Shown here: positions 26,522-36,161 of the stretch, piece after piece
Layout: every line of letters begins with the position of its first letter
Numbering within the stretch: position 1 is the stretch's first letter
Source of the DNA: Comamonas endophytica
Lineage (GTDB): Bacteria; Pseudomonadota; Gammaproteobacteria; Burkholderiales; Burkholderiaceae_C
Direction of reading: 5' to 3'
Length of the DNA stretch: 64,000 bases
Assembly (NCBI RefSeq): GCF_023634805.2
Contig: NZ_CP106881.1
Location: 1,829,501 to 1,893,500 of the forward strand
Program-made: the position numbers and the translations under genes
The notes under the pieces: model-generated
Seen by the model: the letters and a program-made list of their open reading frames with translations, nothing else
The model's database searches: none
What the model was told of the DNA's origin: nothing

Positions 26522-28813
26522 TTAAACTATTAATTTGGAAATATCAAGTAAATTTTCAATTGTTAGAGGTTTTGCTTTAATTGAAATTTTCTCTACTGTT
26601 GAAATGTTTTCATGGGAAACACTTATTTTTATTAAATCCTCTACAGACAATGGCGAAAGACTTTTATGCGTCTCAAAATCTGATGATTTTCCATTTTCCG
26701 AATGATTCTCATTATTGTGGGTGGAAATTGGCTTGTCGGTTTCTATTTTTGGAAGATTTTCTGGCGAGTTCCCCTGTGCTCCTTGTTGTGAGGCAAGGCT
26801 ACGCATATAAGCTAAAGAATTGCTTAGCTCTAAATTGGTTTGCGCTGTTCTTTCGTTTATCTCAGATATCTTGCTTGACTGATCAGAAATAAATTTCGAA
26901 ATATCTGATAATCTCTCTTCTAATCGTTCAAAGTTTTTTGAGCTTTCATTTGCAAGATTATGTATTTTATATTCGAGAGCACGTAGATGTCGAGTGTGCG
27001 TACCGTCGTTTTCCGTTTTTTCAATAGTAGCAAAGATCCACCCAACCAAAGGAGTTTGAGATCTCTTGTATTTTTTTATAGCGCTGTCTAAACCTGGTAA
27101 TTTTGGTTTTCGCTCTTTGCCTTCTTTCGAAAAATGCAATTGAGAAATAATTTGCATTTTTGAATAGCCTGCTTCCAGTCGTGAAAGGTAATAAAGTTTG
27201 CCCTCAGAATCTGGATCTCTTTTTAATAGAGCCCTGTAAGCGGATTCTATAAACTGCTGGCCATTTATAGTTAGCAGTTCTTCTAGTGTCGATGCAGTAG
27301 TTGACATATTATTGGCTGTTTTTATTCCGGATGCAGGCGAGAACGGATCAACTGAATTTTCTTGCATGGTAATTGCCGGATGCAAATCTGTTTTTTCTGG
27401 TGTCCGCGAGCTTTTGTTAATATCATCAATTTTTTTAGATGGCGCGGGCTTATGCTTTTTATCAAGCTTTAACAACCTAGCTAATTGTCTCAGTGGTGCC
27501 GTAATTCGCCAAGCCAAAGAAGCTTGATTCGCATCAAGTTTTCCCTGTACTTCTGTAAGCAATTGGCGCAACTGCTTTACAGTTTGGTGGTTGGACTCAA
27601 TTTCTGCCCTGAGTTGAGCTTCTATAGAAGTACAAGACTCGAGCAAACGAACATATTCGCTACTTGCTTTTGCTGTTTCCTCCTGGATTCCAACCAGCTC
27701 CTGATTGATTTTCTGCTGAAGCTGTTCCTGATAGCTAAGGAGTTCCTTTATAACCTGACTGGATTGGCTCGCACGTTCAAGATATTCTTTCTCACGTTTC
27801 TCTAATTCGATACTGAGGTGAAGGATTTCAGCGTTTGCAGCTTGCAGTTGCTGTGCAAATATTTTTTCCTGCTCGGCACGTTGGAAGTTTAGTGAATCTG
27901 TCCGTTCTTGAAAATCGCAATGCAGCTTGTCCGCTTCTAGTGAAGCTTGTCTGTGAATTTCACGCAGTTGCAAGTCAATTTCCTGCTCACGTATGGCGCG
28001 GCTAGCTTGCAGGTCTTCAAGCTCTTGCTGTCGGACTTTCAACTGGTTTCTAAGGCCTTCCTCACGCTCGGCATTGCGGCTTTGCAGCGCAGCCGTCTGT
28101 TTCAAGTGCTCTTGAAAATGCTGAGCTTTTTCTTGTTCCAATACAAGCAACTGTGTGGAAAATTGCTGCTCGCGCTGCACTTGGAAGCGCAAATGGTCTT
28201 CCAACTTTTCTAAAATTTGCCGCGTTTGCTGCGCGTGATCTTGTTCCGCTCGTACTCGCTCCTGCTGTAAACGTTGAACTTCGATCTGGCCATTCTTCAG
28301 TTGTTGAGCAAGAGCTTTTTCACGGTCCGCCTGTTCATTTTTCTGTACACGCATATACTCATGTTGGATGCGTGCAAGATCTGTCTTCTCCTGCGCAGAC
28401 TGCTGCTGAAGCTTGAAAAGCTGAGTGCTGATTTCCCGCTCACGTTGCACTTGAAAATGCAGTAGCTTTTCTATTTCTTGTTTAGAATCTGTGGCTTGTT
28501 GCACATGTTTTTTTTCATGGCGCTCTAATTCTTCTTGTAGACGCTCGAGCTCTTCTTTTGCGGTTCTTAATTGTTCGATTAGTGTGGATTCACGTTCGAC
28601 ATGCTTGCGTCGCAATGCGTTTTCGTTCTCATTTTGATCAGCTAACAGTACGTCTTTATCGATCGCAAATTTTTTCTGGATTGACTGCAATTCAGAAGTC
28701 AATTGCTGTTCACGCTGAGTTAAGAAAGAGATTCTTTCTGTCAATTGCAGCTCAGTAGCTGAAAATGACAGGTTCAAAGCATGAATTTGCTCCATCTGTT
28801 TATTTTTATTCAT
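26522..28813 (-). CDS. Long coiled-coil protein with WRITAPLR motif and DUF4214-like domain
   Basis: 763 residues and no enzymatic domain. Residues about 20-425 are a Gln/Glu/Arg-rich coiled coil with a 90-residue internal repeat: REQQL at 34, REREI at 124 and REQQF at 214, with half-repeat marks REST at 74 and REKA at 164. Less regular copies follow. Next comes LAWRITAPLRQLARLL (433-448), a motif common after coiled coils in surface-glycan assembly proteins and probably a membrane-surface helix. A DUF4214-like segment follows (about 511-567, FIESAYRALLKRDPDSEG), then a low-complexity tail with a second short coiled coil (about 620-680). It may be a scaffold or length gauge for polymer growth, by analogy with WbdD. 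The function is inferred. Confidence 0.75.
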   Translation of the reverse strand: MNKNKQMEQIHALNLSFSATELQLTERISFLTQREQQLTSELQSIQKKFAIDKDVLLADQNENENALRRKHVERESTLIEQLRTAKEELERLQEELERHEKKHVQQATDSKQEIEKLLHFQVQREREISTQLFKLQQQSAQEKTDLARIQHEYMRVQKNEQADREKALAQQLKNGQIEVQRLQQERVRAEQDHAQQTRQILEKLEDHLRFQVQREQQFSTQLLVLEQEKAQHFQEHLKQTAALQSRNAEREEGLRNQLKVRQQELEDLQASRAIREQEIDLQLREIHRQASLEADKLHCDFQERTDSLNFQRAEQEKIFAQQLQAANAEILHLSIELEKREKEYLERASQSSQVIKELLSYQEQLQQKINQELVGIQEETAKASSEYVRLLESCTSIEAQLRAEIESNHQTVKQLRQLLTEVQGKLDANQASLAWRITAPLRQLARLLKLDKKHKPAPSKKIDDINKSSRTPEKTDLHPAITMQENSVDPFSPASGIKTANNMSTTASTLEELLTINGQQFIESAYRALLKRDPDSEGKLYYLSRLEAGYSKMQIISQLHFSKEGKERKPKLPGLDSAIKKYKRSQTPLVGWIFATIEKTENDGTHTRHLRALEYKIHNLANESSKNFERLEERLSDISKFISDQSSKISEINERTAQTNLELSNSLAYMRSLASQQGAQGNSPENLPKIETDKPISTHNNENHSENGKSSDFETHKSLSPLSVEDLIKISVSHENISTVEKISIKAKPLTIENLLDISKLIV

Positions 28814-28824
28814 TGCATGCGACC

Positions 28825-30669
28825 TTATTGTGTTCTCTGAACGCTATCGTCAACGCCTTGGTCAGGCCCACCACCCAAAATAATATTGTGCGGTACGTCG
28901 ATGCTGCCAACGTGTGTGTTTGCTGGGATTGCTAAAATCTCCACGCTCAATTCAAAGATGCCAAAACCTAATATGCGTTGATCGGCCGAACGGCTGAGCA
29001 GTGCTGGAGATCCAGTATGCGAAACACTAAATTCAAGTTGACATACGGGATAATTTATATGGCGAGTGAAATGGATTGTCTGATCGTTTTTCGCGGATTT
29101 TCTGAAAAGGACAAATCCAATTTCGCTACCTGCCATGGTTATCTGAAGAACCGGGGCTTGATCTAATATCTCTGGCAGTACTTTAACCCCAATTGTTATT
29201 TTAATCTGTACCTCTGATGCTTCAGAAATATCTAATGGTAGAACAATTTTTGCATCTTTCTCGCAGCTCCATACTCCCCAGCTTTCAGGTTTGTGAAAGC
29301 CTTCCACTAGATAATGTGAGACGCTTGGTTCCGAAAAATCTATTTTGGTAGGTGGGCCCTTGGCGAAAGGCTTAGACAGTATTTCTACTGTACCCCAAGA
29401 ATGTTCTTTACAACCATGGATGAACGGCTGATCTCCTCGGCCGGTTGCTTCGCCACGAAGTTCAGTGCTGACAGCCGCCAAGCGGTTTTCACTAACGGTG
29501 GCGGAGGGAAGAATCAGTTTGCGCACGGGATCGATCTTCGCGCCAAATTGCAAAGGGCGAAAAGCCCATGATTCAAGGCTGTTTCGAATGAAATGGTCAC
29601 CCAATGCAAAAGCATTTTCTCTGACTTTTTTCTTTTGATATTGTGTAGAGAAAATTGTGCGCCAGAATTCATCCTGAAGCACAGCGTGCGAGACCATAGC
29701 CGCATTTGGCACATCCACGCCGTCCAGAATAAATTTTTTACATGGGTCGCTTGAAAGAAAGGTGCATTTTTTCCCTGCGCATTGGGCCTCAATTCCCAGT
29801 GAAGAAGACAAAGTCAGAAAAAATGGTGATTCAACTTGAGAAAAAATAACACCATAGCTGTTGCCGCGGAAAGAAATTACAGTTTTTCCATGTCTTCCAC
29901 GTAAGTACTCTGTATTTACGGCACTATTTTTGCGGTATGGATGCTCAAGAAATATGACTTCAGAATACGGTTCCAGTGTCTGCGCAAGAGCGTTGTCATA
30001 GTCAGCCCACGTTATGAAGCGACCATCGCGAATGAGAACAGAGTCCCTCTCTGTTTGACCAATTAGCACAGGCACATTTTCTGGAAAAGAAAGCGCAGGC
30101 AGTTGCAAGCGAGAAAATAAGGCGCTAAATCTTCTTGCTTGATAATAAATCTCATGTGAGGCCACCTCATCCTGTGCGATGAGCTTGGCTATATCCGTGC
30201 AATTGGTCGTAACCAAAAAGCATAGATCCCGTAAAAATCTCACGGGATGGATATAAAAGCTAATATACCGTTTTCCTTCTTTATCTAACGCACGTTTAAG
30301 GGTTGGTGGCAACTCAAAACCTACCACAAGGTCGTGCATCAGTAGACTATTTAGTATCCCAGGGAAAACCTGAAGACTGTCATTGTCATATGTAGAAGCC
30401 CAAGCTTGATCGGGATTTTCTAAATATTCTGAATATAGATTGTCACTGCCAAGGCTACCTCGAAAATTTTTTGGCTCTGTAGGCGCAGTGATGATGTCTG
30501 TCTTTATTCCCCAACTTTCCCATGTGCTGCTTGCGCCAGTCACTTTTGCAAGCCATGCAAGGTTTCTTTGTTGAAAATTAGTAAAACCATGAATTCCAGG
30601 TTGAGCCCTCAAGAAGTCACAAGTCAATGCGACGCTATTTACCGAAAGAGGAGTGACCAACTTATTCAT
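28825..30669 (-). CDS. Unrecognised capsule-locus protein, possible GT-B enzyme with accessory beta-domain
   Basis: 614 residues, not recognised as a known gene. The middle part (about 205-330) reads VPVLIGQTERDSVLIRDG, EVIFLEHPYRKNS and SYGVIFSQVESPFFLTLSSSLGIEAQ. This resembles the second half of KpsC/KpsS-like transferases (VPGQVExDAS, YKPHP, TSLxGFEA). The C-terminal part (about 420-590) contains GFHKPESWGVWS followed by alternating hydrophobic strands, like beta-sandwich modules attached to glycan-assembly enzymes. There is no signal peptide or membrane helix. It overlaps the upstream glycosyltransferase by ATGA. It may be a capsule transferase of a variant family; direct proof is lacking. 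Confidence 0.7.
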   Translation of the reverse strand: MNKLVTPLSVNSVALTCDFLRAQPGIHGFTNFQQRNLAWLAKVTGASSTWESWGIKTDIITAPTEPKNFRGSLGSDNLYSEYLENPDQAWASTYDNDSLQVFPGILNSLLMHDLVVGFELPPTLKRALDKEGKRYISFYIHPVRFLRDLCFLVTTNCTDIAKLIAQDEVASHEIYYQARRFSALFSRLQLPALSFPENVPVLIGQTERDSVLIRDGRFITWADYDNALAQTLEPYSEVIFLEHPYRKNSAVNTEYLRGRHGKTVISFRGNSYGVIFSQVESPFFLTLSSSLGIEAQCAGKKCTFLSSDPCKKFILDGVDVPNAAMVSHAVLQDEFWRTIFSTQYQKKKVRENAFALGDHFIRNSLESWAFRPLQFGAKIDPVRKLILPSATVSENRLAAVSTELRGEATGRGDQPFIHGCKEHSWGTVEILSKPFAKGPPTKIDFSEPSVSHYLVEGFHKPESWGVWSCEKDAKIVLPLDISEASEVQIKITIGVKVLPEILDQAPVLQITMAGSEIGFVLFRKSAKNDQTIHFTRHINYPVCQLEFSVSHTGSPALLSRSADQRILGFGIFELSVEILAIPANTHVGSIDVPHNIILGGGPDQGVDDSVQRTQ

Positions 30670-31985
30670 GCTGCTGCCCCTTGCTTATGTGTCCTGGTAT
30701 TGCTTTTTACCCCGTTGACACTGGTATCGGCCGTAAAACCTAGAGCGAGCAGCAACTGCTGAGCTGCAGTTCGCCAAGTATCCACTTTTTGAGGCCGCTC
30801 TGCGTCTGATGCAAGATGTTTTTTCGCTAGCCAAGAAGTAATCGCACAGGCCAGATTTTTCGCGTCTTGGCCGGTAAAAAATGTGATCTCTGGCAAACCG
30901 ATCTCTCTAAATACCGGTAGGTCCCGTGCAAGTACCGGCTTTCGGTGAAGAGCCGCTTCGATTACCGGCAAGCCAAAGCCTTCGGCCCTGGATGCTACGA
31001 GCACGCCACTGCAGGCTGCATAAAGATGGAGCAAGTACTCGTCGCTGACATTCTGTGGCCAAAAAAGGCGTTTGCCAGATTCAGGGTGTCTACGCAGCTT
31101 ATCTTGTAAAGCTTCCGTTTTCCATCCTCCACGTCCCACGAGTACTAATGAAGGCATGGAACTGGATTGCTTCCAAAGGTGCTCGAAAGCGGCTAAGGCT
31201 TGATCGTGGCCTTTGCGCGGCTCAATCGTCCCGACCATCAAGACAAAGGGTGTGTTGCGTAAGTGAGCGAGTAAATCTTTGGCGTCATTCGGAAGTCCGC
31301 CGCTAGGAACACTAGCATTGATGTCGGCTCCTAAGACGATGATGCTTGCTGGTAGCGCAGTTGGCGGCAAACTGTAATGGACTTTAAGCCAATTCTGCAA
31401 TTCATCCTTGACGGAAGCAGAAATGCATATAGCGTTATCAGCATATATTGCAAGCCATCTCATCCACCGTTTGAAGTTGCGCTCGGTTCTAGAGGGAAAC
31501 CATTCAGGATGCTGTAAAGGCAGCAGGTCGTACACCAAAACATGTAGCCGGACGCCCGTTCTTTTCCAATCTAATACCTGCGCCTGATGCCGAGGAAGTA
31601 GATGAGCCGCTAGATCAAGGGCGAGAAAGATGTCACCGCTTTGTACTTCCACCGGCCGGACCGTATTTTTTTCCCCCTGCGTTGGAGAATCGAGAAAGTC
31701 TTCGTTGGCGTAAGAGTAGCCATGGCGACGAGTGGCATAGACCGGGCGCACACGATAGCCTTCGGGCGGTGATAGCAGTAACTGCAATAATAGTGCACGC
31801 ACAACGCGTTGAATACCAGTGCGTGCGTCGCTTCGGTGTATAACGGACACATCGACCAGCAGTTGTAATCTGGGATGATCTACTGATAGCGCTGCGTGGT
31901 GCACAATCCCACTCACACACTGACGCGCGAGTCGTACTGGAAAGCGTGTTATTAACCAAGCGGGCATTTTCCGGACAAGGCGCAT
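30666..31985 (-). CDS. GT-B glycosyltransferase (family 4 type)
   Basis: A 439-residue enzyme related to the other GTIEPRK transferases of the locus. It has RTGIQRVVRALLLQLL near residue 56, LVYDLLPLQHPEWFP, VLMVGTIEPRKGHDQALAAF, LVGRGGW and ASRAEGFGLPVIEAALHRKPVLA. GC content is intermediate. It starts one base within the kpsT stop region and overlaps the next gene by ATGA. It probably adds a GDP-derived sugar; the linkage is unknown. Confidence 0.85.
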   Translation of the reverse strand: MRLVRKMPAWLITRFPVRLARQCVSGIVHHAALSVDHPRLQLLVDVSVIHRSDARTGIQRVVRALLLQLLLSPPEGYRVRPVYATRRHGYSYANEDFLDSPTQGEKNTVRPVEVQSGDIFLALDLAAHLLPRHQAQVLDWKRTGVRLHVLVYDLLPLQHPEWFPSRTERNFKRWMRWLAIYADNAICISASVKDELQNWLKVHYSLPPTALPASIIVLGADINASVPSGGLPNDAKDLLAHLRNTPFVLMVGTIEPRKGHDQALAAFEHLWKQSSSMPSLVLVGRGGWKTEALQDKLRRHPESGKRLFWPQNVSDEYLLHLYAACSGVLVASRAEGFGLPVIEAALHRKPVLARDLPVFREIGLPEITFFTGQDAKNLACAITSWLAKKHLASDAERPQKVDTWRTAAQQLLLALGFTADTSVNGVKSNTRTHKQGAAA

Positions 31986-32641
31986 TATTCAGCAGCGTGG
32001 TCTTGGTAAAACGCAAATGCATCATCCACGTGGTCAAACGCAGTAAGTTCTCCCTTGATTAGAACGGCTGCGCGATCACAATGCTCACGTACATAGCCAG
32101 GATCATGAGAAACGATGATCATCGCTCTGTCCCTTCGTTTTTCAAACAGCTCGACACGACACTTTTCGTGGAAGCGGCTGTCGCCGACAGCGACGATTTC
32201 GTCAATCAGAAAGCAGTCAAATTCGACCACCATGCTGATTGCAAAAGCCAGTCGCGCGCGCATCCCTGCTGAGTAGGTCTTGACGGGCTCATGCAGATAG
32301 CGGCCCAGTTCAGAGAATTCTTGAACATAGGCGATCCTGTCCTCCGTACTCTTGCCATATACGCGGCAGATGAAACGCAGATTGTCTAACCCTGTGAGCG
32401 TTCCTTGGAAGGCGCCGCCAAAAGCTAAGGGCCAGGAAACACTCATCTCGCGCCGGATAACACCTGAGCTGGGGCGCTCTGCACCGCTGATGAGACGAAT
32501 GATGGTTGATTTGCCCGCACCATTGCGGCCCAGAATACCAACCTTTTCTCCCGGATGAATGGCTAGGTTTACGTCGTTCAGCACTGTGACGCTGCCATGG
32601 CGCGTCGTATAGTGTTTGCTCACATGTTCTATATGGATCAT
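31985..32641 (-). CDS. kpsT: Capsule export ABC transporter ATPase
   Basis: A 218-residue ATPase that drives export of the finished chain. It has Walker [10 protein letters not shown], signature [16 protein letters not shown], Walker [13 protein letters not shown] and the switch histidine in IIVSHD. The ATG at 32641 overlaps the kpsM stop (ATGA) and gives the standard KpsT N-terminus [11 protein letters not shown]. There is no C-terminal carbohydrate-binding extension such as Wzt carries in chain-terminated O-antigen systems. This favours the group 2 capsule type, in which chain end recognition is different. Confidence 0.93.
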   Translation of the reverse strand: MIHIEHVSKHYTTRHGSVTVLNDVNLAIHPGEKVGILGRNGAGKSTIIRLISGAERPSSGVIRREMSVSWPLAFGGAFQGTLTGLDNLRFICRVYGKSTEDRIAYVQEFSELGRYLHEPVKTYSAGMRARLAFAISMVVEFDCFLIDEIVAVGDSRFHEKCRVELFEKRRDRAMIIVSHDPGYVREHCDRAAVLIKGELTAFDHVDDAFAFYQDHAAE

Positions 32642-33444
32642 TCGGGCATCACCGTGCGGCTGATTTGACGCATTTTTGCAAAGCCGATTAGATTCAAAGC
32701 AGCACAGCATACTGCCATATAGCCTATGTCATAGTGGGCTTTGAAAGTCGATCCGAAATATCCTTCGCGCAATAGCTCAATACCGTGCACCATTGGCAAT
32801 AGCAGTAGAAATTCTTGCGCTGTTGTAGGCAAGGCATCCACCATGAATGCAGCACCTGAAAGTGGAAATAGCAAGTAGGAAAAAGGATGCCAGAGCTTGT
32901 CGACAATCTCTGATTGTTCGCTCCAAGCCCCCATCAATATAGCCAGCGAAAAGCCGAACCAAGCAAGCATGAACCAAGCAAATAGTACCTTACCAATGTC
33001 TTCAGGTGGGCTGATCCAGCCAATGACAGAAAAGATCAGGCTTAGGACCATAAATGAAATGGTGGCGCCTGCAGCCTCTAAGAGCAGGCGCGCGGCGAAA
33101 ATATCTATCACCTTGACATGGCGGTGATACATCAAAGCCAAGTTAGGCTCTATAGCACCGATGCAGCGACCAGGCATATTTCGCCAAAGCAATACGCTTG
33201 AATAACCTGTGAGAGCAAAGGCTGTGATTGGCAAATCCGAACCATGAGCAGCCCCTGCCACAGACCATAGTATGGTCACGCCCAGTGTAAAAAGCATGGG
33301 CTCAACAAACAGCCATAAGAAGCCAATGTTGTGGCGTCCGAAACGAGTGAGCACCTCACGCATTAGCAATGCGCCAATAACCCGACGCTGAATTGCCCAA
33401 GAGGCCGCCAAGGATGTATGGGGAGTGGGGGCGGAACCTTTCAC
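32638..33444 (-). CDS. kpsM: Capsule export ABC transporter permease
   Basis: A 268-residue ABC-2 type permease with about six membrane segments. The N-terminal [25 protein letters not shown] is a KpsM hallmark. A GTG start at 33444 is chosen: it has AAAGGA (33450-33455) 5 bases upstream and lies 11 bases after the kpsE stop. An upstream ATG would overlap kpsE by about 50 bases. It pairs with kpsT and docks with KpsE and KpsD to form the envelope-spanning exporter. Confidence 0.93.
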   Translation of the reverse strand: MKGSAPTPHTSLAASWAIQRRVIGALLMREVLTRFGRHNIGFLWLFVEPMLFTLGVTILWSVAGAAHGSDLPITAFALTGYSSVLLWRNMPGRCIGAIEPNLALMYHRHVKVIDIFAARLLLEAAGATISFMVLSLIFSVIGWISPPEDIGKVLFAWFMLAWFGFSLAILMGAWSEQSEIVDKLWHPFSYLLFPLSGAAFMVDALPTTAQEFLLLLPMVHGIELLREGYFGSTFKAHYDIGYMAVCCAALNLIGFAKMRQISRTVMPE

Positions 33445-33455
33445 GGGGTGTCCTT

Positions 33456-34610
33456 TCAGTCTTGGTGCTCTCGCACGCCGGCCAGCAGCATGCTTAGAAT
33501 GCCCCAAGCTACCAGACCCAGTACAAAGGTCGCAAGAATGCTGCGTATGCGCCTGGGCTCAAGTGCGATATCCGGCAGGCTGGGTTGGGCAATGCGTTCG
33601 ATATAAACCTGCTTGCGTTGCGCTTCGTTGCGAGCTTGCTCCAGCGAAGCGAGAGTGCTTGCCAACTGTTTGTCGGCGAATTCGCGTTCCAGTGCCAGCC
33701 GCTGGTACTCGGCCGCCTTGTTGGCAAGGGAGCGCTCGCCACCGGTAACCCGGGTGGTTTCCGCGTCAATTTCCCCCTGCAGCGTGTTTGCGCGCTTTTG
33801 CAGCGCAGAAATCTGCGGGTTCTGCGGTGTGAAGGTTCGAAGCTGTGCCAGTTGAGTCGTAGTGGCAATCAGCTCGTCTTGCAGCTTGGCGATTTGCTGT
33901 AGCTGTACCGTGGCTTGTCGTTCAGGGTCCACCACTCCCTTGGCATTGCGATAGGCGGAGAGCGCAAGCGCCGCAGCCTTGGATTTCTTTTCGGCAACGG
34001 CGACTTCAGCGGCGGCGGAGCGGATCAAGTCCTGGCGGCCACGTTCGTTGAGGCGGTTGACCAAGGCTTCGCTGAGTTCCAGCAGCTTCTGGTTGATGTT
34101 CTGTGCGTCTTCAGCGGTGTAGGCGCGCACTGTGAGCGTGGTGATGGAGGAAGCGGTGTCCTGCTGGACATCCACCTTTTTTTGGTAGTAGCGGTGCAGG
34201 GCCTCGAAGCTGGTGTCAAAATCCAAGCCGCCGAAACGGCTGACCCGATCCACGTCATCGCTGGAGAATGCCTTGCTTACTGCCAGACTGCTGTCGATCT
34301 CCCTGAGGGCATCGCGCGAGAGCACATAGTCACGCACCGTGTAGCTATCATCCTGCGCGCGCGAAAAACCAGCGCCCTGAAGCAGTGCGCCCAATCCAGT
34401 AATGGATTGCTTGTCCGGGCTGCGCACCACGATGCGGCTTTCCGAAACATAGACATCCGAGGCCATCAGGCCAAAGTAAAGGGTTGCCAGTACCGTAGGT
34501 ACTGCCACTGTCACCAAAAACAGCCGGTTCACGCGCGAAAAACGGTTTTTCAGGGACTGGCCCCAATTGCGGGAAGCCCCGATGGGGGCAGGGGAGGCTT
34601 GCGTTTCCAA
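33456..34610 (-). CDS. kpsE: Capsule export inner-membrane/periplasmic protein (KpsE/CtrB family)
   Basis: A 384-residue polysaccharide co-polymerase-like protein that bridges the permease to the outer-membrane channel. One N-terminal membrane helix (LFLVTVAVPTVLATLYFGL, about 31-49), a long periplasmic coiled coil (about 190-335), and a C-terminal helix (ILATFVLGLVAWGILSMLLAG) match the family. The PxxP-like stretch before the last helix reads PSLPDIALEPRRI. It is followed directly by kpsM. Confidence 0.93.
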   Translation of the reverse strand: METQASPAPIGASRNWGQSLKNRFSRVNRLFLVTVAVPTVLATLYFGLMASDVYVSESRIVVRSPDKQSITGLGALLQGAGFSRAQDDSYTVRDYVLSRDALREIDSSLAVSKAFSSDDVDRVSRFGGLDFDTSFEALHRYYQKKVDVQQDTASSITTLTVRAYTAEDAQNINQKLLELSEALVNRLNERGRQDLIRSAAAEVAVAEKKSKAAALALSAYRNAKGVVDPERQATVQLQQIAKLQDELIATTTQLAQLRTFTPQNPQISALQKRANTLQGEIDAETTRVTGGERSLANKAAEYQRLALEREFADKQLASTLASLEQARNEAQRKQVYIERIAQPSLPDIALEPRRIRSILATFVLGLVAWGILSMLLAGVREHQD

Positions 34611-34623
34611 GAGATTTTCCTAG

Positions 34624-34696
34624 TTGCACGTCGAGGTCGAGCGTGCAAATTGTTGTGTTTGAGATGCGCGGAAGGGGCTCGACATGCGGCCCCTTC
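34624..34696. promoter_or_regulatory. Two hairpins between manC and kpsE
   Basis: TTGCACG/CGTGCAA with an 11-nt loop (34624-34648), and GAAGGGGC/GCCCCTTC with a 10-nt loop (34671-34696). Neither has a T-tract in the direction of transcription, so an RNA processing or stability element is more likely than a terminator. Confidence 0.4.
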
Positions 34697-34745
34697 GTGG
34701 ATTCCAGTTCCGGCCACTGGGGCCGGGTGCGTCAATCAAGACGCA

Positions 34746-36161
34746 TCAGACCCGTCCATATACGTCCTGAAAACGCACGATGTCGTCTTCGCCGAGGTAT
34801 TGGCCGCTTTGCACTTCGATCATTACCAGATCGAGCACGCCGGGGTTTTCCAGCCGGTGCATGTGGCCAGCGGGGATGTAGGTGGACTCGTTGGTACGCA
34901 CGAACAGCTCCATGTCACCGTTGGTGACTTTAGCCATTCCGCTGACGACGATCCAGTGCTCGCTGCGATGGTGGTGCATTTGCAGCGACAGGGAAGCACC
35001 GGGTTTGACTTCGATGCGCTTGATCTTGTAGGCCGGGTCTTCTTCCAGAACCGTATAGGTTCCCCAGGGGCGGTGCACGGTCAGGTGGTGCTTGTGGGCT
35101 TCGTGGCCCTGCGCCTGCAGCTGCTTGTACAGGTGCTTCACTTCCTGCGAGCGCGACTTGTCGGCGATCAGCAGCGCATCGGGAGTGTCGACGATGATCA
35201 GGTTGTCGACGCCCACGGCGCCAATCATGCGCTGGCTGCTCTGGATGTAGCAGTTGCTCACATCGTGCAGCAGCGCCTCGCCCTCGATACGGTTGCCCTG
35301 GGCGTCGGGAGCGACCAGGTCGCCCAGCGCGCTCCAGGAACCGATGTCGCTCCAGCCAATGGAGCAGGGCACCACGGCGACCTCTTTGGACTGCTCCATG
35401 ACGGCGTAGTCGATGGAGTTGTCGGGCACCTGGGCAAAGCAGGTGGCGTCGAGCTCGAGCTCGATCATGTCCTTGCCTTCGGACTTGCGCGATGCGTCCA
35501 GGCAGCTCCGGGTGGCCGAGAGGATGTCGGGGCAATGCTGCTCCATGGCCTTGAGCATGGCGCCTGCCTGGAACAGGAACATGCCGGAGTTCCAGAGGAA
35601 GCGGCCCGATGCCACATATTCGACGGCGATTTCCTGCGAAGGCTTTTCCACGAAGCGGCGCACTTCGTTGCCTTCCGCTTCGATGTAGCCATAGCCGGTT
35701 TCGGGTGCGTTGGGCTGGATGCCGAAGGTGACCAGCTTGCCCTGCTGCGCCAGCGCCATGGCCTTGGCCACTGCATCGGCAAACGCCTGCTGGTCGGAAA
35801 TCAGGTGGTCCGCTGCGAGTACCAGCAGCATGGCGTCTTCGCCATGGGTCGCGGAAACATGCATTGCAGCGGCAGCGATGGCGGCGGCAGTGTTGCGGCC
35901 AAAGGGCTCAAGGATGTAGGAGGTCTTCAGCCCGGCCTGGTTGACTTCGCGGTACTCATCCTTGGTCTTGAAGAACAGCTCGCGGTTGGTGACGGTGAGC
36001 ACTTCCTCGGCTTGCGGCAGCACGGCGCCGCGGATGAAGGCCTTCTGCAGCAGGCTTTGCCCATCGGCCAGGCGGATGAATGGCTTGGGATGCATCTCGC
36101 GCGAAACGGGCCAAAGACGGGAACCGGCGCCACCACAGAGAATTGTCGGGATGAGTTTCAT
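34746..36161 (-). CDS. manC: Mannose-1-phosphate guanylyltransferase / mannose-6-phosphate isomerase (type II)
   Basis: A 471-residue bifunctional enzyme providing GDP-mannose. The N-terminal nucleotidyltransferase has LCGGAGSRLWPVSR and, just after it, HPKPF. The second conserved block is FVEKP. The C-terminal cupin isomerase has the metal site QMHHHRSEHWIVVSG. The ATG at 36161 gives the standard N-terminus MKLIPTILCGG; longer frames lack support. It is the first gene of the capsule operon, upstream of kpsE, and feeds gmd and rmd further down. Confidence 0.94.
   Translation of the reverse strand: MKLIPTILCGGAGSRLWPVSREMHPKPFIRLADGQSLLQKAFIRGAVLPQAEEVLTVTNRELFFKTKDEYREVNQAGLKTSYILEPFGRNTAAAIAAAAMHVSATHGEDAMLLVLAADHLISDQQAFADAVAKAMALAQQGKLVTFGIQPNAPETGYGYIEAEGNEVRRFVEKPSQEIAVEYVASGRFLWNSGMFLFQAGAMLKAMEQHCPDILSATRSCLDASRKSEGKDMIELELDATCFAQVPDNSIDYAVMEQSKEVAVVPCSIGWSDIGSWSALGDLVAPDAQGNRIEGEALLHDVSNCYIQSSQRMIGAVGVDNLIIVDTPDALLIADKSRSQEVKHLYKQLQAQGHEAHKHHLTVHRPWGTYTVLEEDPAYKIKRIEVKPGASLSLQMHHHRSEHWIVVSGMAKVTNGDMELFVRTNESTYIPAGHMHRLENPGVLDLVMIEVQSGQYLGEDDIVRFQDVYGRV

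Noticed and set aside
26522..28813. CRISPR-like or tandem DNA repeat in the A/T-rich block
   Set aside because: The 90-residue periodicity is at protein level; the DNA is too diverged for a tandem repeat, and there are no spacer-separated direct repeats anywhere in the window.
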